From contig NZ_CP119677.1 in assembly GCF_029318685.1 (NCBI RefSeq), positions 3,649,001 through 3,713,000 of the forward strand: a stretch of DNA of 64,000 nt, read 5' to 3'. The translations under genes and the position numbers were made by a program. The stretch comes from Ruminiclostridium papyrosolvens DSM 2782 (GTDB lineage: Bacteria > Bacillota > Clostridia > Acetivibrionales > DSM-1351). Positions 7,516 through 16,217 of the stretch are shown here, one piece after another (positions within the stretch are counted from its first letter, which is position 1; the number at the start of each line of letters is the position of its first letter). The notes under the pieces are model-generated. The model saw only the letters and a list, made by a program, of their open reading frames with translations, made no database searches and was not told the origin of the DNA.

Positions 7516-9463
7516 GTGACCAACCCCTTTCATTTTTTATAAGCTTGCGATGCCCGACGGACACGCCAAGTCGTTTGAGAACTGAAAGCACAAATTCATT
7601 CTTCAAGTCGGCTCCGAGCGTATCCTGGTCTTTGTACTTCAACGCTTGAAATATTTGCTCTTTGGAAATACATGTTCCAATTTCCGCTATTTGAAAAGTC
7701 CTCTCCAAATACGTCACCAGTTCACAGATCCGTTTTTCTCTGTTCTTTCCGTTGCCCATATATTTCATACAGAATGACAATGGATACCACTCCACTTTTG
7801 TACACTCACTGAAATATTCCTGTAGAATAATCATCACTCGCCGATACTGGATGAAGCTGTATACCTTGGCGGGCTCCATTGTATTCCGTCGCAGTTTTAT
7901 ACGCATAATACCCTGGATTAAGTCAGTAGCCATCTCACTTTCAAAAATTGCCTGAAGTCCTTGATGCTGATATACTCTCCCGTATTTCTTTGTGGGAGGT
8001 GCTTTGACAAAATCAACCCGAATGCCATGTGATAATGCCTTTGCCACATAATAGACATCCGATTTATGATTAAGCCCGTACAGCAGAATTTGATCCGCAT
8101 TAGCATATAGATATTTGCCTTTAATATTGCCATAATGGTCAACATGAAGTTTTATATCTGCATTAAATCTTTTGTCTTCCAAAATGGCACGGAACCTTCC
8201 TTCTTGACCTTTATAAGTCAAAATAAGCATTTCACCGTGATTATCATTGATGATATCTTTGATCAAGGTCTCTGGATCAATTTGATTCTTTTTGCTTGCA
8301 AGTTTTGATCGGCTTAAGTTAGCATCTGGGCAGTTATAAAATGCAAGGTTTGAGAAACTTCGGATTCTCGGAACATCCAGTATCCGATATCGTTCATCCT
8401 GGTAATCCAGATCAATTCCCGCTGTGGCATCAAATATGACCGTTTTCATGTCAAAATCAGGATGTAAGATGTCGGCTGTAAATATCTTTCCTGGTCCATG
8501 CCATCTGGAACTAAATTCCTTGTATTGTACAACACCGCCCTTTCTGATAAAGCTGGCCAATAACCCCAGAACTGCGAAGTCATCACCATCGTATGTTTGA
8601 AAGTAGTATTTTTTCATCTCGTCTGACAGTTGAAACGATGGGTCGAAAGAATCTATAATCTTGTAATCATCCTTCAAATCGCCGACAGCAAAATTAGCCT
8701 CATAAATATATCGCTCGATTTGTTTTGCCTCTCCGTAAAGAGGTGATTCTGGACCTATCTTCATCAAAAATTGCCGAAGCGTATAAAGCTCCTTTTCAGA
8801 CAGGTTTTGGTTCAAGGAAATCTGCGGCTTTTCGTCGATCAGCAATAACGAACGCTTTTGCCTGACTCCATTTCCATCCGTAAAGTATGCAAGTTCCCCA
8901 AAACCATCTCCATACAACGCTCGCATCAGCAGGTGCTCATGGCTAACAAGCAGTACCTGGTATTTGGAATGTTCTTTCCTTGCTCGCTTCTTCTCGCAAA
9001 AATATTTGCATTCACTACATGCATGACGATTATATTCTGGCAATCCCTGCAGGCATGAGTCTGCATAGAAGCTGAAAAATGAGATCGCTCTCCCCTCCAG
9101 CTCCTGTTCCACTCGCTTCATATCCGAAATCCGCTCGACGGCAATCACAATTCCAACTTCTGGGGAGGCATCTGCAATCACTTTAACTATTTCAATCATT
9201 GCGGTAGTTTTGCCAAAACCACATTCGCCAGGATGAACAACAATACAATGTTCATCTTTCCAGTTGTTCATCACCACTCTACATAAGTCTCCGATGAGCT
9301 GTTCATGCTTCTCTCCCACAAACACGTTTCTCGTTCGCAGACGTTTCACAATATTTTGCGTTGCTTTGTACACCAAATCCTGGTAAAGATTAGACTCAAT
9401 AATTTGATCCAACATGTATTTTACAGGCAGATTTATTTGTTTATCTTTGTATTTGCCATTCAC
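7478..9463 (-). CDS. SF2 DinG/XPD-like helicase with probable Fe-S cluster
   Basis: A protein of 661 residues with a GTG start at 9463 (GGAGG 8 nt upstream; an ATG five codons earlier would overlap that site). Walker A is GECGFGKTT (about residue 78), Walker B is LLLIDEKP (about 209). Between them is a cysteine cluster C-x12-C-x2-C-x3-C (about 132-153), then VLLVSHEHLLM, the same order seen in XPD/DinG helicases, where four cysteines hold a 4Fe-4S cluster. DEKP replaces the usual DEAH. The C-terminal half has AFYNCPD and GLQAIFESE stretches typical of a second RecA-like domain, though motif VI is not clear to me. It likely unwinds DNA during replication or transfer of the element. Confidence 0.65.
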   Translation of the reverse strand: MNGKYKDKQINLPVKYMLDQIIESNLYQDLVYKATQNIVKRLRTRNVFVGEKHEQLIGDLCRVVMNNWKDEHCIVVHPGECGFGKTTAMIEIVKVIADASPEVGIVIAVERISDMKRVEQELEGRAISFFSFYADSCLQGLPEYNRHACSECKYFCEKKRARKEHSKYQVLLVSHEHLLMRALYGDGFGELAYFTDGNGVRQKRSLLLIDEKPQISLNQNLSEKELYTLRQFLMKIGPESPLYGEAKQIERYIYEANFAVGDLKDDYKIIDSFDPSFQLSDEMKKYYFQTYDGDDFAVLGLLASFIRKGGVVQYKEFSSRWHGPGKIFTADILHPDFDMKTVIFDATAGIDLDYQDERYRILDVPRIRSFSNLAFYNCPDANLSRSKLASKKNQIDPETLIKDIINDNHGEMLILTYKGQEGRFRAILEDKRFNADIKLHVDHYGNIKGKYLYANADQILLYGLNHKSDVYYVAKALSHGIRVDFVKAPPTKKYGRVYQHQGLQAIFESEMATDLIQGIMRIKLRRNTMEPAKVYSFIQYRRVMIILQEYFSECTKVEWYPLSFCMKYMGNGKNREKRICELVTYLERTFQIAEIGTCISKEQIFQALKYKDQDTLGADLKNEFVLSVLKRLGVSVGHRKLIKNERGWSHDKDNTNQKQVC

Positions 9464-9544
9464 ATCTGATACCTCCATTAAAAATTTTATGTGAATGTCC
9501 TCAAACGCCTTCAAACTCCCATATGCTGAAACGAACCAAATTGT

Positions 9545-9749
9545 TATAATCAATACATGCTGAAAAGGAGGTGCTGCCATGAGGACGGATGATTTTCAAA
9601 GTAAAAATCTTGCTGTTCTTGACGAAATCGTAGCAATAGCCAACCGCTCAAATGATCCCGTCGTTTTCGCAAGTGAAGTTGCAGAGTTCCTGCTGATAAA
9701 CGGCTTGATTTCCGAGGCCGTTTACGACATCCTTATGGGTGTCAATTAA
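9545..9749 (+). CDS. Small hypothetical protein, 56 aa (coding part 9579-9749)
   Basis: The coding frame runs from ATG 9579 to TAA 9747-9749, preceded by AAAAGGAGGTG (spacing 5-6) and a TATAAT box at 9545-9550, so signals are strong for such a short gene. The peptide (MRTDDFQSKNL..., ...EVAEFLLINGLISEAV) is acidic and probably helical. It is divergent from the helicase operon. No family is recognised. Confidence 0.6.
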
Positions 9750-9770
9750 GTCACATCCCAGCTTGAGCCA

Positions 9771-10160
9771 TCAATCGGCCAAGCTGGCTTGGCTTAAGGA
9801 GATTGTCAGCATATCTGATTCATCAGATGCTTCAGATATTTCCAAAACAAGTCCTGGAAGAATATCTTTAATTCGCTGTCCTGGATTGATCTCCACCCCT
9901 TGGTCCATCAGCTCAACCAGTTCATGCAGAATCGCCTCTGCCATAAATGGATCAATAGGCTCTCTGATTTGAAGATTAGGCTTTCCTCTGCTATGCAGGA
10001 GCCCAGAGGTAAAATAGTTAGCCACCGTAGGGTTCTCACGGTTCAACTTTGTACGGACGTAGTATCCATACCGTTCCCAGTTCTGCCGATCATTAAAAAA
10101 AACACATTTGTCCAATTTCACCATTCCTTCCCGATGTATAAGGGAGAAGTCCGAATCCAT
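9771..10160 (-). CDS. Hypothetical protein, 129 aa
   Basis: Start at 10160 is selected for a GAGAGG site 10 nt upstream; longer in-frame starts (10178, 10241) cannot be excluded and would overlap the preceding gene's end. The product is soluble with an aromatic, charged N-terminal half (WERYGYYVRTKLNREN) and an acidic C-terminus. No motif is recognised. It lies 34 bp after the HNH-repeat gene and is probably in the same transcript as that gene. Confidence 0.5.
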   Translation of the reverse strand: MDSDFSLIHREGMVKLDKCVFFNDRQNWERYGYYVRTKLNRENPTVANYFTSGLLHSRGKPNLQIREPIDPFMAEAILHELVELMDQGVEINPGQRIKDILPGLVLEISEASDESDMLTISLSQASLAD

Positions 10161-10194
10161 ACGTTTCAGACCTCTCATTGATGCAACTTGAACC

Positions 10195-10806
10195 TTACAT
10201 TTTGGGGCTGAATTGCATCGCCTTTGCTGCTGCATTCTCATGCAATCCTAATGCATTCCAAACATCTTGTATGTGTGTAGTCTCAAAGCACTTGAGTATG
10301 GTAGGAAGGCTTGGCAGGTTACGGTTGCTATTGACTTCTTTTGTTGTAAGCAAGTGTCCCGTTTTCTTCACTTCTTCGTTCAATAGACAAGCAACTTCCT
10401 CCTTGGTATATCTTCTTCTATCAACAATTGGCGGGTATCCTGCTGCTATCTTGAGCCCCCGCATCCCAACGAATTTCATGCAGTATGTCGATCCACTTGG
10501 CATACCACTGGCTGCATTGAGTTCACGGTAGGTTGCAGGTCTGCCAAGAGCTTCTGAATATTCTTTGTATTGGCGGAGCATGGTCTCTTTGTCTGAAGAC
10601 CCACGAGCCCATTCCCGTCTAATTTTCAGTCCAGCAGCTGCAAGTGCTTTGTTATAACTTCCAAAAGCTTTCCGTATTGAGTAGACTGGGAGTCTTGCTT
10701 TAAGGCTTTCATTTACAGACGGTGTATGCTTCAACTCCTGGGCCAAATCCTGAAGTAAAGCTTTGTAATAATCCTTGTTATTGGTGTTTGAGTATTTATA
10801 TGTCAT
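10195..10806 (-). CDS. Protein with homing-endonuclease-associated (HNH) repeats
   Basis: A protein of 203 residues. ATG at 10806 has AAGGAAGG about 8 nt upstream. Three ~50-residue units are visible (about 12-62, 75-125 and 140-190), each with a helix, a variable P-x-x-x-x-L turn and a strand such as FGSYNKALAAAGL or FETTHIQDVWNALGL. This matches the homing-endonuclease-associated repeat family, a small DNA-binding fold found beside HNH nucleases and in phage and plasmid proteins. No nuclease motif is present here, so a DNA-binding or regulatory role is more likely than cutting. Confidence 0.7.
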   Translation of the reverse strand: MTYKYSNTNNKDYYKALLQDLAQELKHTPSVNESLKARLPVYSIRKAFGSYNKALAAAGLKIRREWARGSSDKETMLRQYKEYSEALGRPATYRELNAASGMPSGSTYCMKFVGMRGLKIAAGYPPIVDRRRYTKEEVACLLNEEVKKTGHLLTTKEVNSNRNLPSLPTILKCFETTHIQDVWNALGLHENAAAKAMQFSPKM

Positions 10807-10907
10807 ATTCATCATCCTTCCTTTTATGGTCATTAATTGTATTTGTTGCGTATTGTCGCCAAAAGCAAAGTTGTGACTAATGAATTCTCCTCTGTAGGGA
10901 GAGGCTT

Positions 10908-11219
10908 TTAAGCCTCCTCCACCAGATCGGAAAAGTATTCATCAATGGCTTCGGTGCAGTCACGCTTTTGGCACCATTCAAATGCCTCTTGCTTTGTCAT
11001 TGGAATTATAGCTTCACCGCTGCAATAAGTGTACCTGCTTACCTGCTCGGCATAGCAGGTATATGGCCCGCCCTTCCCTGCAAGGAAATACTTTCCTTTC
11101 TTCGTTAAATAAAGCTCCTCGGAAATATAAGAGAAATCCGAGCTGTATCCATAACTGTATTCCGCCAACTTTGTTGCGGTTGCTGTGTTGTATACCTTAC
11201 CTTCGATCACTTTTTTCAT
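10908..11219 (-). CDS. Conserved mobile-element-associated hypothetical protein, 103 aa
   Basis: ATG at 11219 has AAAGGAGAG 8 nt upstream; a GTG three codons earlier overlaps that site. The N-terminus KKVIEGKVYNTATATKLAEY, then LYLTKKGKYFLAGKGG, is a pattern I recognise from short proteins common on Bacillota plasmids and ICEs, of unknown function. It ends with a predicted helix rich in acidic residues. The 102 bp between it and the HNH-repeat gene hold no obvious promoter. Confidence 0.6.
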   Translation of the reverse strand: MKKVIEGKVYNTATATKLAEYSYGYSSDFSYISEELYLTKKGKYFLAGKGGPYTCYAEQVSRYTYCSGEAIIPMTKQEAFEWCQKRDCTEAIDEYFSDLVEEA

Positions 11220-11228
11220 ATCGATCAC

Positions 11229-11898
11229 TCTCCTTTTATATTTTTAGGCTAAACTTAAATACACTACCGAAAAAAGGTTGCACTTAAGAAAGCCTATGTA
11301 TTTCAGGCTTTTTTTGAATTTTGGCAATAGGAAAGAAAGGCCTCCTATGTTGCCGAATTCATATGTTTTCAGTTGTTACTGCTTTTTAGGAAATTTTATC
11401 GTCGTCGATCGTCGGCATTTTGAATTACTGACTTTTTCTTCACTCTTTTTTCACGGTTTCTTCACTTGGTTACTTTGTTTATACTGCTGACATTTTCACA
11501 TTAGATTCATCCCCTTTTCAAGTATTTTATAAACTTTATTTCCCTTTGCTTGGAGTTTAACACCTCTCCCTGCCGATTTCAAATTCTACTCGATCTTTCT
11601 TCTGTAGTTTGTTCAGCAGGTCTGTTTGTTGGTGATGATTGAATTATATTCCGTTTTATTTTTTAATTCCGATTTCACTCATCAGAAATTTTCAACTCCT
11701 TGCCTTTTTCCTTTTCATGGGTTTTTTCCTCTTTTGTGGATTTGCTCCGTCCATGATTTCATAATACATAATTTTATTATTAAAGGCAAATTTCACTCGC
11801 ACTTATTTATAAAGTTTTTTCAAACGCAAAATAACCCAGCCACTACAAAGTCCTGAAAGCCTTAAAGCAACTGGGTTCCACCAAATATCAACTTTTTC
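11229..11898. other. Non-coding, strand-asymmetric AT-rich gap
   Basis: About 650 bp without a supported gene. The minus strand is strongly purine-rich (long GAAAAGG/AAAGAGG runs). A stem AAGCCT...AGGCTT followed by TTTTTT lies at about 11289-11320 (plus strand). AACCCAG...CTGGGTT (about 11832-11877) with an inner stem could terminate the R-M operon on the minus strand. Open frames on the plus strand here lack ribosome binding sites and have biased pyrimidine-rich composition. Confidence 0.4.
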
Positions 11899-12285
11899 TT
11901 ACGGAGCAACAACCTCTATGCTCCCATCTGCTGAAACAAAAAGCCAATATAAATTCAATGCTTTCCGCGCCCATGCCTGCACTTGATCGGTCTGCTGACG
12001 ATATGCTGGCATATCAGGTACTGCTACTCCATAACATACTTCTTCCGTGCTCATCCGCTGGAGCAACTGACCCAGACAGGTCCGAAAATCCAAGCCGATT
12101 GCTTTTGTTTCCCCTTTGGCCTCTATGGACCACTTTACCCCAGTTTCTGGATGAACGCAAACCAAATCCGTATACTTTTCATTCAATATACTATAACCAT
12201 GATTCTTGAAGTATTCTTCTATAGCCTTCTGGATAAATCCCTCATTTGGGAAATCATAACCTCTCTTAAATCCACCATCAACCAT
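11899..12285 (-). CDS. Small PD-(D/E)XK-like nuclease candidate
   Basis: A protein of 128 residues. A helix (FIQKAIEEYFKNHGYSIL) is followed by YTDLVCVHP, WSIEAKGE and a long helix (RTCLGQLLQRM). The D...E-A-K spacing and the following helix fit the core of restriction-endonuclease-like (PD-(D/E)XK) folds as found in Mrr/YraN-type proteins. It is the last gene of the R-M operon, 20 bp behind the YgjP-like gene. Enzymatic activity is inferred from the motif only. AAGGTGG precedes the ATG by about 10 nt. Confidence 0.55.
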   Translation of the reverse strand: MVDGGFKRGYDFPNEGFIQKAIEEYFKNHGYSILNEKYTDLVCVHPETGVKWSIEAKGETKAIGLDFRTCLGQLLQRMSTEEVCYGVAVPDMPAYRQQTDQVQAWARKALNLYWLFVSADGSIEVVAP

Positions 12286-12305
12286 TCCGCTATCACCACC
12301 TTCGG

Positions 12306-13025
12306 TTATAAATCCATTTTGATCCCGTTATTTTTTAGCCATTCTTTCCTGCTTCTGTAATCGGGTAACACCGCAGCAACAATATCCCAGAACTTCTGTG
12401 AATGGCCATACTCCAGCAAGTGGGCCATCTCGTGAACCACAATGTAATCCAAAACAGGCGATGGAGCCATAATGCTCTTCCAGTTGAATAGCAGTTCACC
12501 CTTGCTTGTACAACTGGCCCAACGCTTTTGCTGATCTTTGACCCGTATTTGCGTCGGCTTAACATGAAATTTGCTCTGATAAAGCTTCACTCTTTCCCTG
12601 ATTTTCTCCAAGGCTTTTTGCTTATACCAGTCTTCCAGAGCCTTGTGTATTTCGGCTTCATCCCTGGTTGCCACCGCAACTTGGAACTTTCCATTTATGA
12701 GCCCTACTCGTGGCCGTTCAATCCCTGGCTCAACCATTACCTGCATGGAGTAATTCCGCCCCAGATACATGAGCGACTCCCCATTGACCATTTCTCTCCT
12801 AATAGGAATATACGCCATATCCCGCATAGCAAAAAGCCGCTGGACAATCCAGCTGGCTCTGCTCCTGACCTTATTCAGGATTGCTTCCTCGGTTGCACCT
12901 TCAGGAGCCACAACATGCACCAGGTCAGGAGGCTCTACACTGATTTCCATAGTCCTGCGTCTGGAGGAATATGTCACATCATATATAATTGTCTTTGTCC
13001 CATACTGAAAGGACATCTGCATCAT
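12306..13025 (-). CDS. YgjP/SprT-like zinc metallopeptidase (DUF45)
   Basis: A protein of 239 residues. ATG at 13025 has TTGAGG 7 nt upstream and lies 9 bp after the hsdR stop. The C-terminal region has HEMAHLLEYGHSQKFW (about residues 196-211), the HExxH zinc motif with a further H-x3-FW signature of the YgjP-like family. The N-terminal part (RRRTMEISVEPPDLVHVVAP) and RWASCTSKGELLFNW also match that family. Members often sit beside hsdR genes of type I R-M systems; their role there is not established. Confidence 0.85.
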   Translation of the reverse strand: MMQMSFQYGTKTIIYDVTYSSRRRTMEISVEPPDLVHVVAPEGATEEAILNKVRSRASWIVQRLFAMRDMAYIPIRREMVNGESLMYLGRNYSMQVMVEPGIERPRVGLINGKFQVAVATRDEAEIHKALEDWYKQKALEKIRERVKLYQSKFHVKPTQIRVKDQQKRWASCTSKGELLFNWKSIMAPSPVLDYIVVHEMAHLLEYGHSQKFWDIVAAVLPDYRSRKEWLKNNGIKMDL

Positions 13026-13034
13026 CTATCTACC

Positions 13035-16000
13035 TCAATTCAAGACAGCATAGTGCTTCTTTGCCAGCATTAAAAGCGGCTGCACCAGCTGTTTCCTGAC
13101 ATTTATCTTTATTTGTTTAAAGTATTGCGTATTTAGCAGCATATAGATTGCCCGCTCTATATCCCCTGTCTTTGTCAGGTTAGTCGTCCAGTCTACAACA
13201 TAGTTTTGTTGGATAATATCGGCTACATCCTTTGCAATGCCTTTCGAGAGCTCAATCACATCTTGGCTGATGTATTCTGCTGCATCTTCCTTTACACTGC
13301 TTGCTGATGTTTCTTCCGTATCAGTCAAATACTTCTTCACGGTTTCAAAGAAAGCATATTCTTCCACAGACAATCCCAGAGCTTTCGCTTCATACTGCTC
13401 GCCCTTTTCCATGTGCCCATTCACAAATTCCTCAAGCTGCTTCTTTCGTTCTACCCAGTTGTTCTTGGTTTCCTCCAGAAGCTGCTGCAGCTTTTCCAAT
13501 AGACTTGTATAATAAACAGGGTTGTCGTCCATCTTGACATGGATGACATTTTTGATGGCATGTTCCATAGCAGAGGCTACGGCTTCATCGGACTTAAGCG
13601 TTTTCATTTTGGAAGAGAAGTCTGAATCGAACAGCGTCACAGGGGCAATCCACTGTCGGACTCCCAGAGATTCAAGGTGCTCCGAAATAATCTTCCTGAC
13701 CTTTTCCCCACAATCGGCAATGTCAAGTTCCTTCCCTGGCTCAAAGCGGGCTTTCGCCGCTGCTCTGATATATCCCAACCAACGCAGGTCGTTAATGTGC
13801 TCGGTCGGAACATGGGCAGGCAGGATCTGCTCCATGGCTGAAGCAAATCGCTTATAAGCAAGCTCGAACTCGGCACGTTTGTCCTCGGGCTCGATTTTTC
13901 TGACCAAGGCATCCAGATCATCTTTCTCTACGCCAACAAACATAGCCATAACAGCTTCACGGTACGACAACATTTGTTTATATATAGAATCCAACGACTC
14001 CATAGGCTGACCCAGCTCTTCACGATCAAAAATGGCCAGAGCTTCTTCCAGGAAATCCGTTACGCCGAAATAATCCACCACATAGCCACATTTTTTGTTA
14101 TCCCCACAGGTTCGGTTCACTCGGGCAATAGCCTGAAGTAATCCATGCTCCTTAAGGGGCCTGTCCAGATACATGACCTGCTCGATAGGGGCATCAAAAC
14201 CCGTCAGCAGCATGTCCTTGACAATCAGGAAGGCCAGCTTGTCCTTATCCAAAGGCTTGGTGAACCGCTTGATAATTCCGTCCTGCTCTTCCTTGGTCGT
14301 AAAATGTTCCTTCAAATGCGGCTGGTCATTTAGGTTCCCCGAGAAAATAACCTTTACCTCCAAGTCCACACCTATGATTTCCTTCATATTCTTGTTCAGG
14401 GCATTATAATATTTCACGCAAGCGTCACGGGACACGCAGACCACCTGGGCTTTGAAACCGTTTGGGAAAATCTGATCCTTATAATGCTGAAGCATATCTT
14501 TGGCAATATCCTCCACCCTGCTGTCGGCTTCCACGATGGTCCGTTTGTTGGCGTATTTCTGTTTGATGGCTTCTTTTTCATCATCGGACTTATCTTCAAA
14601 CGCCTGATCAAACAGCCCTTCCAGCGTATCTGCTTTAATATGCAGGTCAGGTCGTCTGCCTTCGTAAACGATTTTGACGGTTGCCCCATCATCAACCGCC
14701 TGCTGGATAGTGTATTTATCGATATAACTCCCGAAGGTACGGGGGGTCGATTTGTCTTCTTTGTCAATCGGAGTTCCAGTAAAACCGACAAAAGCGGCAT
14801 TCGGCAGAGCATCCCTCATATTTTTAGCCATACCTGTATACTGGCTGCGATGGGCTTCATCCGCCAGGACAATCACATTAGACTTTGTGGTGAGTACAGG
14901 AAATTCCTTCTCAAACACCAGAGCGGCTCTCTGCCTGCTGTCGTTCATAATTTCCGAAGTTTCCTTTTCGGACTGGAACTTATGAATGGTTGTCATTATA
15001 ATCTGCGGTTGTGCCTTGGACAGCAGCTCCTTCATCTCGCTGACACATTCAGCTCGGACAGGGGTCGTGATGCTGGAAAGTGTTCGCACAAAGGTATTGT
15101 AAATCTGCTTGTCCAAGTCGATACGGTCAGTAACTACAACAATGGTGGCATCCATCAGTTCAGCAACTCTGCGGATTTTTCGTGCAAGAAACACCATAGT
15201 CAGCGATTTACCAGAGCCCTGTGTGTGCCATACTACGCCGCCACGGCTGACAGAATCCTTTCCATGAACCAACCGTTCAAGTGCCTTGTTAACCGCCCGA
15301 TACTGCTGATAACGGCAGAGCTTCTTGACCTTTGTGCCCGTTTCGCTGTCGGCTTCAAAAAGCAGAAAGTTCCGCATTACATCCAGGAGATTCTTCTTTT
15401 CCAGCAATCCCTGTAGGAACAGGTTCTGCCCATTGTTTCCGACATCCTCAATGGATTCCTTCTTAAACGGATATGGATCTTTCCATTCCACATAATGACC
15501 ATACTTGGAGCTAATCGTTCCCGCATAGGCATGGTATTTGTTCAAAATTCCAGTAAAAAAATTGGTATAGAACAGCCTTGGTACGCCTTCGACCTTCTCT
15601 GAACCACGGGCATCCATATATCGGCGGAGCTGCTCATAGGCCTCATGCTTGCCCATTTTTTCATTTTTACTCTGTTCAAGAAATGGTGATTTGCACTCAA
15701 GAACCACCACTGGAATACCGTTGACGAACAACACAATGTCAGGAATAGCCTTTTCATTTGGCCCCTGAATCCTGAATTGCCGTGTCAATAGAAATTCATT
15801 ATTACTCGGATTCTCCCAGTCAATGAACGTCACGGTGTGATACTTCTTCTGTCCACTCCCATCCAGATCCTGATCCAGAGCGAAGGTCAGGTTCACAAGG
15901 GCATCATAGATCTTTTCGTTGATTTCCAGGAGATTGGTTCCCAGATTTTCAGGGCGTGCCAAAAGTCTAACTGCTTTGTTGATATTGCCTTCATCCATCC

Positions 16001-16187
16001 ATGGATTAAGGCGTTTCAAAGAACGCTCCAGCCGTTTGACAAGAATGACTTCTGTCATAGAATCCCGCTCTCCCTGTTCAGGGTTCAGCTTGTCTCCATG
16101 CACAAATTCATAGCCCAGTTTATCTTTTATGTATTGTATTGCTGGTAGCTCCACCAGCATTTCTTCGTTGCCTAAATAAGTTTTCAA
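13035..16187 (-). CDS. hsdR: Type I restriction endonuclease subunit R
   Basis: A protein of 1050 residues, the usual length for HsdR. Domains in order: PD-(D/E)XK nuclease core (PDIVLFVNG...VVVLECK, about residues 147-167), SF2 helicase motif I (HTQGSGKSL, about 320), motif II (DEAH, about 443), TGTP (about 473), and later helicase motifs including LLTGFDAP, then a helical C-terminal region that joins the methylase core. With HsdM and HsdS it would translocate and cleave DNA lacking the host methylation pattern. It follows the VRR-NUC gene by 30 bp. All motifs appear intact, so the subunit should be functional. Confidence 0.95.
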   Translation of the reverse strand: MKTYLGNEEMLVELPAIQYIKDKLGYEFVHGDKLNPEQGERDSMTEVILVKRLERSLKRLNPWMDEGNINKAVRLLARPENLGTNLLEINEKIYDALVNLTFALDQDLDGSGQKKYHTVTFIDWENPSNNEFLLTRQFRIQGPNEKAIPDIVLFVNGIPVVVLECKSPFLEQSKNEKMGKHEAYEQLRRYMDARGSEKVEGVPRLFYTNFFTGILNKYHAYAGTISSKYGHYVEWKDPYPFKKESIEDVGNNGQNLFLQGLLEKKNLLDVMRNFLLFEADSETGTKVKKLCRYQQYRAVNKALERLVHGKDSVSRGGVVWHTQGSGKSLTMVFLARKIRRVAELMDATIVVVTDRIDLDKQIYNTFVRTLSSITTPVRAECVSEMKELLSKAQPQIIMTTIHKFQSEKETSEIMNDSRQRAALVFEKEFPVLTTKSNVIVLADEAHRSQYTGMAKNMRDALPNAAFVGFTGTPIDKEDKSTPRTFGSYIDKYTIQQAVDDGATVKIVYEGRRPDLHIKADTLEGLFDQAFEDKSDDEKEAIKQKYANKRTIVEADSRVEDIAKDMLQHYKDQIFPNGFKAQVVCVSRDACVKYYNALNKNMKEIIGVDLEVKVIFSGNLNDQPHLKEHFTTKEEQDGIIKRFTKPLDKDKLAFLIVKDMLLTGFDAPIEQVMYLDRPLKEHGLLQAIARVNRTCGDNKKCGYVVDYFGVTDFLEEALAIFDREELGQPMESLDSIYKQMLSYREAVMAMFVGVEKDDLDALVRKIEPEDKRAEFELAYKRFASAMEQILPAHVPTEHINDLRWLGYIRAAAKARFEPGKELDIADCGEKVRKIISEHLESLGVRQWIAPVTLFDSDFSSKMKTLKSDEAVASAMEHAIKNVIHVKMDDNPVYYTSLLEKLQQLLEETKNNWVERKKQLEEFVNGHMEKGEQYEAKALGLSVEEYAFFETVKKYLTDTEETSASSVKEDAAEYISQDVIELSKGIAKDVADIIQQNYVVDWTTNLTKTGDIERAIYMLLNTQYFKQIKINVRKQLVQPLLMLAKKHYAVLN

Positions 16188-16217
16188 TATTTCTCACCAC
16201 CGAAATCATAATCCTTG

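Noticed and set aside
11626-11856. 76-codon plus-strand frame in the R-M downstream gap
   Set aside because: No ribosome binding site; Phe/Leu/Ser-rich translation is typical of a pyrimidine-rich non-coding strand.
14484-15416. Long open frame on the plus strand (310 codons) opposite hsdR
   Set aside because: It mirrors the well-supported hsdR coding frame, has no ribosome binding site and gives an atypical protein; antisense shadow.
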